Positions 61,285 to 64,000 of a stretch of 64,000 nt of DNA are shown here, one piece after another. Numbering within the stretch: position 1 is the stretch's first letter; every line of letters starts with the position of its first letter. A program made the position numbers and the translations under genes. Source of the stretch: Chamaea fasciata (Eukaryota > Chordata > Aves > Passeriformes > Sylviidae); the NCBI GenBank assembly GCA_029207755.1, contig JARCOQ010000007.1, forward strand, positions 45,810,325-45,874,324. Reading direction: 5' to 3'. The notes under the pieces are model-generated. The model worked only from the letters and a program-made list of their open reading frames with translations. It did not search any database and was not told where the DNA came from.

Positions 61285-64000
61285 GACTTTAGAGAGGGTC
61301 TGAAATTTAGTAAGTTGGGGAACAAAACAACTTCTAATGAAATGCGTCAGATCTAACAGGATGAATATTAACTTCAAAATGGCTGTCTCTCATAGGGAGA
61401 TCAGACATCCCAGATTACCACAGCCATCCTGAAATATAAAGATCATCCTATGTATATCCTGCCAAAAAATCCCTGTGACACTATGGAGCTCTGGACTTTC
61501 CCCACTCCAGGCAGCAAGAGAGCACTGTTCCCAATACCACTGCAAAAGAAAGACTGGGACGGCTTCAGCCCCTTGCCAGGTCCCACATCCCAATGCAAGG
61601 GACATGTCTCTTGCCACAGGACCCCATGTCTCTTAAAACAAAGCAAAGTTAATCACCTGAAGTCTAAGTAATCAAAGCACCTAGATGAAACCGAAAATGA
61701 GACAGATCAGCCAAGAAAACTGACTTGAAGGTCAGAGTTTAGAAATACGGTTGTAAAAAAACCTAAAATAACAGATAGCTCCTCATCTATATAAATAAAA
61801 AGAAAACAATGAAAAAACAGAACTGCTCTGAAATGGGAATGACGTGAAGATTAAAGGTAATTCAAGGATGGTTACAAACCTGAAGGTGTGTTCAGAGGGA
61901 GGGAACAAGAGATGATGATGTCCCTCCCTTTTTCTGAGTAACCAGGACTCCAAATGGCACTGTTAAGGGGCACTGTCTCCCTGGGTAACAACACTGGTAG
62001 CACCTCTAGAAAGGAAATGAAAAGTAATCCGGACAATTTTATGAAATTTTTTTCTGAGATCAGTAGTGTGCAATTGGTTAGGACAATTTCTAAATAAAAC
62101 AAAAGTTGAGGACATGAAAGTAAACGAGATAAAATATAACCTGATCTTACTGAATAATATATTCTTCTGAAAGAGGAGGGACTGTGCTGAAAGAGGTTTC
62201 TGCCAAGGCAAGTGCTGAGAGTAATGCTCATGGACTGTTCTGGTACAATAACTTCATCAGAGGAATTTACAAAAAAGAAAGTTATTTCAATATATCATTT
62301 AAAAATATATATTTATATCAATAAATGTTTTGATGTCACAAATTTAGGAAGTAGGCTAGCACAGCAAAGGACTGGAATGTCATGCAGGAAGACCTAGATT
62401 ACTTTGAAAAACAGAAAGAGGCTGAATTTATCTGGAAAAGCAAAGGCTGGTAACAAAACTGTTGCAGTTAGATGGAGAGCTGAAAATTAATTAAAGAAGA
62501 TAAAATCACAGGGTACTCAGCTGCAGGGTGACTACTTCTAAAAGATGATCATACACACTCCTAGACTGTGATAAATGAATTCAGAAATTATTTTTCTCAC
62601 CCTCGAAGAAACATCCATATCATTGCAGGCACTGAGAAGGGCCCCCTGCAGAGCTCTGTACCCTTCAGGTAGCCGGTGTCACACGAGAGGAATTCAAACC
62701 TGAACAGATGGGAAAGGATTTCTGCCAGCCCAAAGGACTGCCTGTCCTGCACGGGGAGCCCAGTGGAAAGTGCTTTGCTTAGAGAAAGGCAAGGCTGGGA
62801 GGAATGAACAGAGCAGGGAAGTGAAATATGAAGGCGCTAAAAGAACTCATCATATTAAAGTAAATCAGTCCTGCACGGGTCAAAGCTGGAGGTAAATACA
62901 CACAGATCCAGCAGGGCTGCATGACTAGGAGGCAGGAAAAGCCCTTCAGGATGGGGCTCACTGCCACCGGTCTCACTGAGGCCAAGCAGACGTCACATCC
63001 CACAGGGAGGGTGCACAGGACCATTGCAGGCAGCAGCCCCCAGAGCCCAGAGAGGGTGTCTGTGCGGGCACCTGGCACAGAGGCTGTTGTGGCCAAGCCA
63101 AAGCTGCAAGCCCTGCAGAGCCCACTGTGGATCCCTGCAAAGAGACAGCAATGCTTCCACAATGCCTACCTCACTGCAGACCCTGGCCAGACTGGATACC
63201 AGCCAAAATCTCTCCTTCCCCTCTCTGCCACCCCAGATAATGAAGTTTAGTGCATTTATAATTTATTTTGCTTGTTGTGCATACTTACAGGTATACCCTG
63301 TCCTGCTGCTTGAATAATGTACTGGCAGCTGAGCAAGGGACTTCGTTCTGTTGACTGAGGGTTACATGGTCAAGTACACAAAACCAGCAAAACTACACTA
63401 GCTTGGCCTGCCTAGAAATCTAGCAAAAAATATCTAACAGAGGAAAGAAAATGCATGTAAAACACACAGATATTAACCAGAGCTTTGTGTGGTAGCTAGG
63501 AGGTGGCCTGCAGTCTCTGGTTCACTGAGGGGTCCTGGCATGGGAACGGGTAGCACTTGCCAAAGGAAATGCTTTTTGCAGCATTAGCTTCCTTCCTGCT
63601 CCATGGTGCTTCAAGGCTGAAATCCCCAAATTTTCACAAGCGTCCCTAGGAATGGCTCTGTGAAGTATGCATGAGTCCCTCTAGTACTGCCAAACAAATC
63701 CAAATAAATGAGAGTTGAAGCCAGCTATGTGGGTGAAACAATCCTGGCTTCTGTTTCTGTGCTCTGTCAGCAGGACCTGAAATACTTACATTTTTAAGGA
63801 GAGTCTATAAATCTAGCTAGTGTACACACACATTCATTTAATTTAACTCTTATGAGTAGCTATATAAAACTTCAGGAAAATAACTTGATGGATTCCTTCC
63901 TACCCCCTCTTCAGCTAAGTTGTAACAACTGGCACATGGATTTATATTTTAGACCAAACACAGTAATTGTAACTTTATTAGTGTACTATCCTTTTCCTCC

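Larger units (their letters stand above)
59113..64000. other. A-rich non-coding DNA
   Basis: After the CR1 copy the plus strand changes from T-rich to A-rich. Apart from the T tract at 60.43 kb and the GACCAGATAATT triplet at 61.24 kb, I see no repeat or gene. The GC-richer segment at 62.6-63.25 kb gives composition-driven open frames only. Confidence 0.5.

Noticed and set aside
1..64000. CRISPR arrays, operons, phage or bacterial mobile elements, rRNA or tRNA genes
   Set aside because: No regularly spaced repeats, no closely packed genes, and no tRNA box A/B pair or rRNA segment was recognised. The sequence is typical vertebrate genomic DNA.

Overview
The window reads as vertebrate, almost certainly avian, nuclear DNA. 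No bacterial-style gene layout is present, only short random-looking open frames. It carries truncated chicken-repeat-1 (CR1) LINE copies, one ending in the ATTCTATG-type octamers typical of birds, plus older amniote-wide repeat fossils. A vertebrate-type CpG island lies at about 43.06-44.57 kb. I could not name the gene or place the window on a chromosome. I recognise no complete protein-coding gene.

Layout. 1-12 kb: mixed-composition non-coding DNA with a paired ACGT inverted repeat near 3.1 kb, A-runs and an A/C-rich tract at 9.73-9.9 kb. 12.08-12.76 kb: a candidate last exon and 3' UTR on the minus strand (open frame, acceptor with branch point, stop, AT-rich stretch, AATAAA). 14.6-15.1 kb: a CR1 copy. 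16.1-16.7 kb: a decayed L3-type reverse-transcriptase fossil. 21.1-21.4 kb: a small CpG-bearing patch with an RFX X-box-like palindrome, a CRE core and a CT microsatellite. 27.5-27.65 kb: an open frame ending at a strong splice donor. 33.1-33.8 kb: a second, better-preserved CR1. 41.3 and 42.65 kb: pure G runs. 42.7-44.6 kb: the CpG island and its shore. 44.6-58.6 kb: T-rich, apparently non-coding DNA with fossil SINE pieces and two candidate plus-strand exons. 58.64-59.11 kb: a minus-strand CR1 with a long surviving piece of ORF2. 59.1-64 kb: A-rich DNA with a small tandem repeat.

Interpretation (inference). The island carries a good minus-strand donor (CACAG|GTAACG) and a plausible plus-strand donor (CCG|GTGAGG). 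By eye, A/C excess on the plus strand dominates to its left and T excess to its right, as expected if transcription diverges from it. The simplest reading is the 5' end of a multi-exon gene running leftward through most of the window, possibly ending near 12.1 kb, with a divergent transcript to the right. I found no convincing new biological system. The points most worth testing are the divergent promoter, the candidate terminal exon, the X-box/CRE patch and the dispersed fossil repeat with a GACTTCAATGG core.
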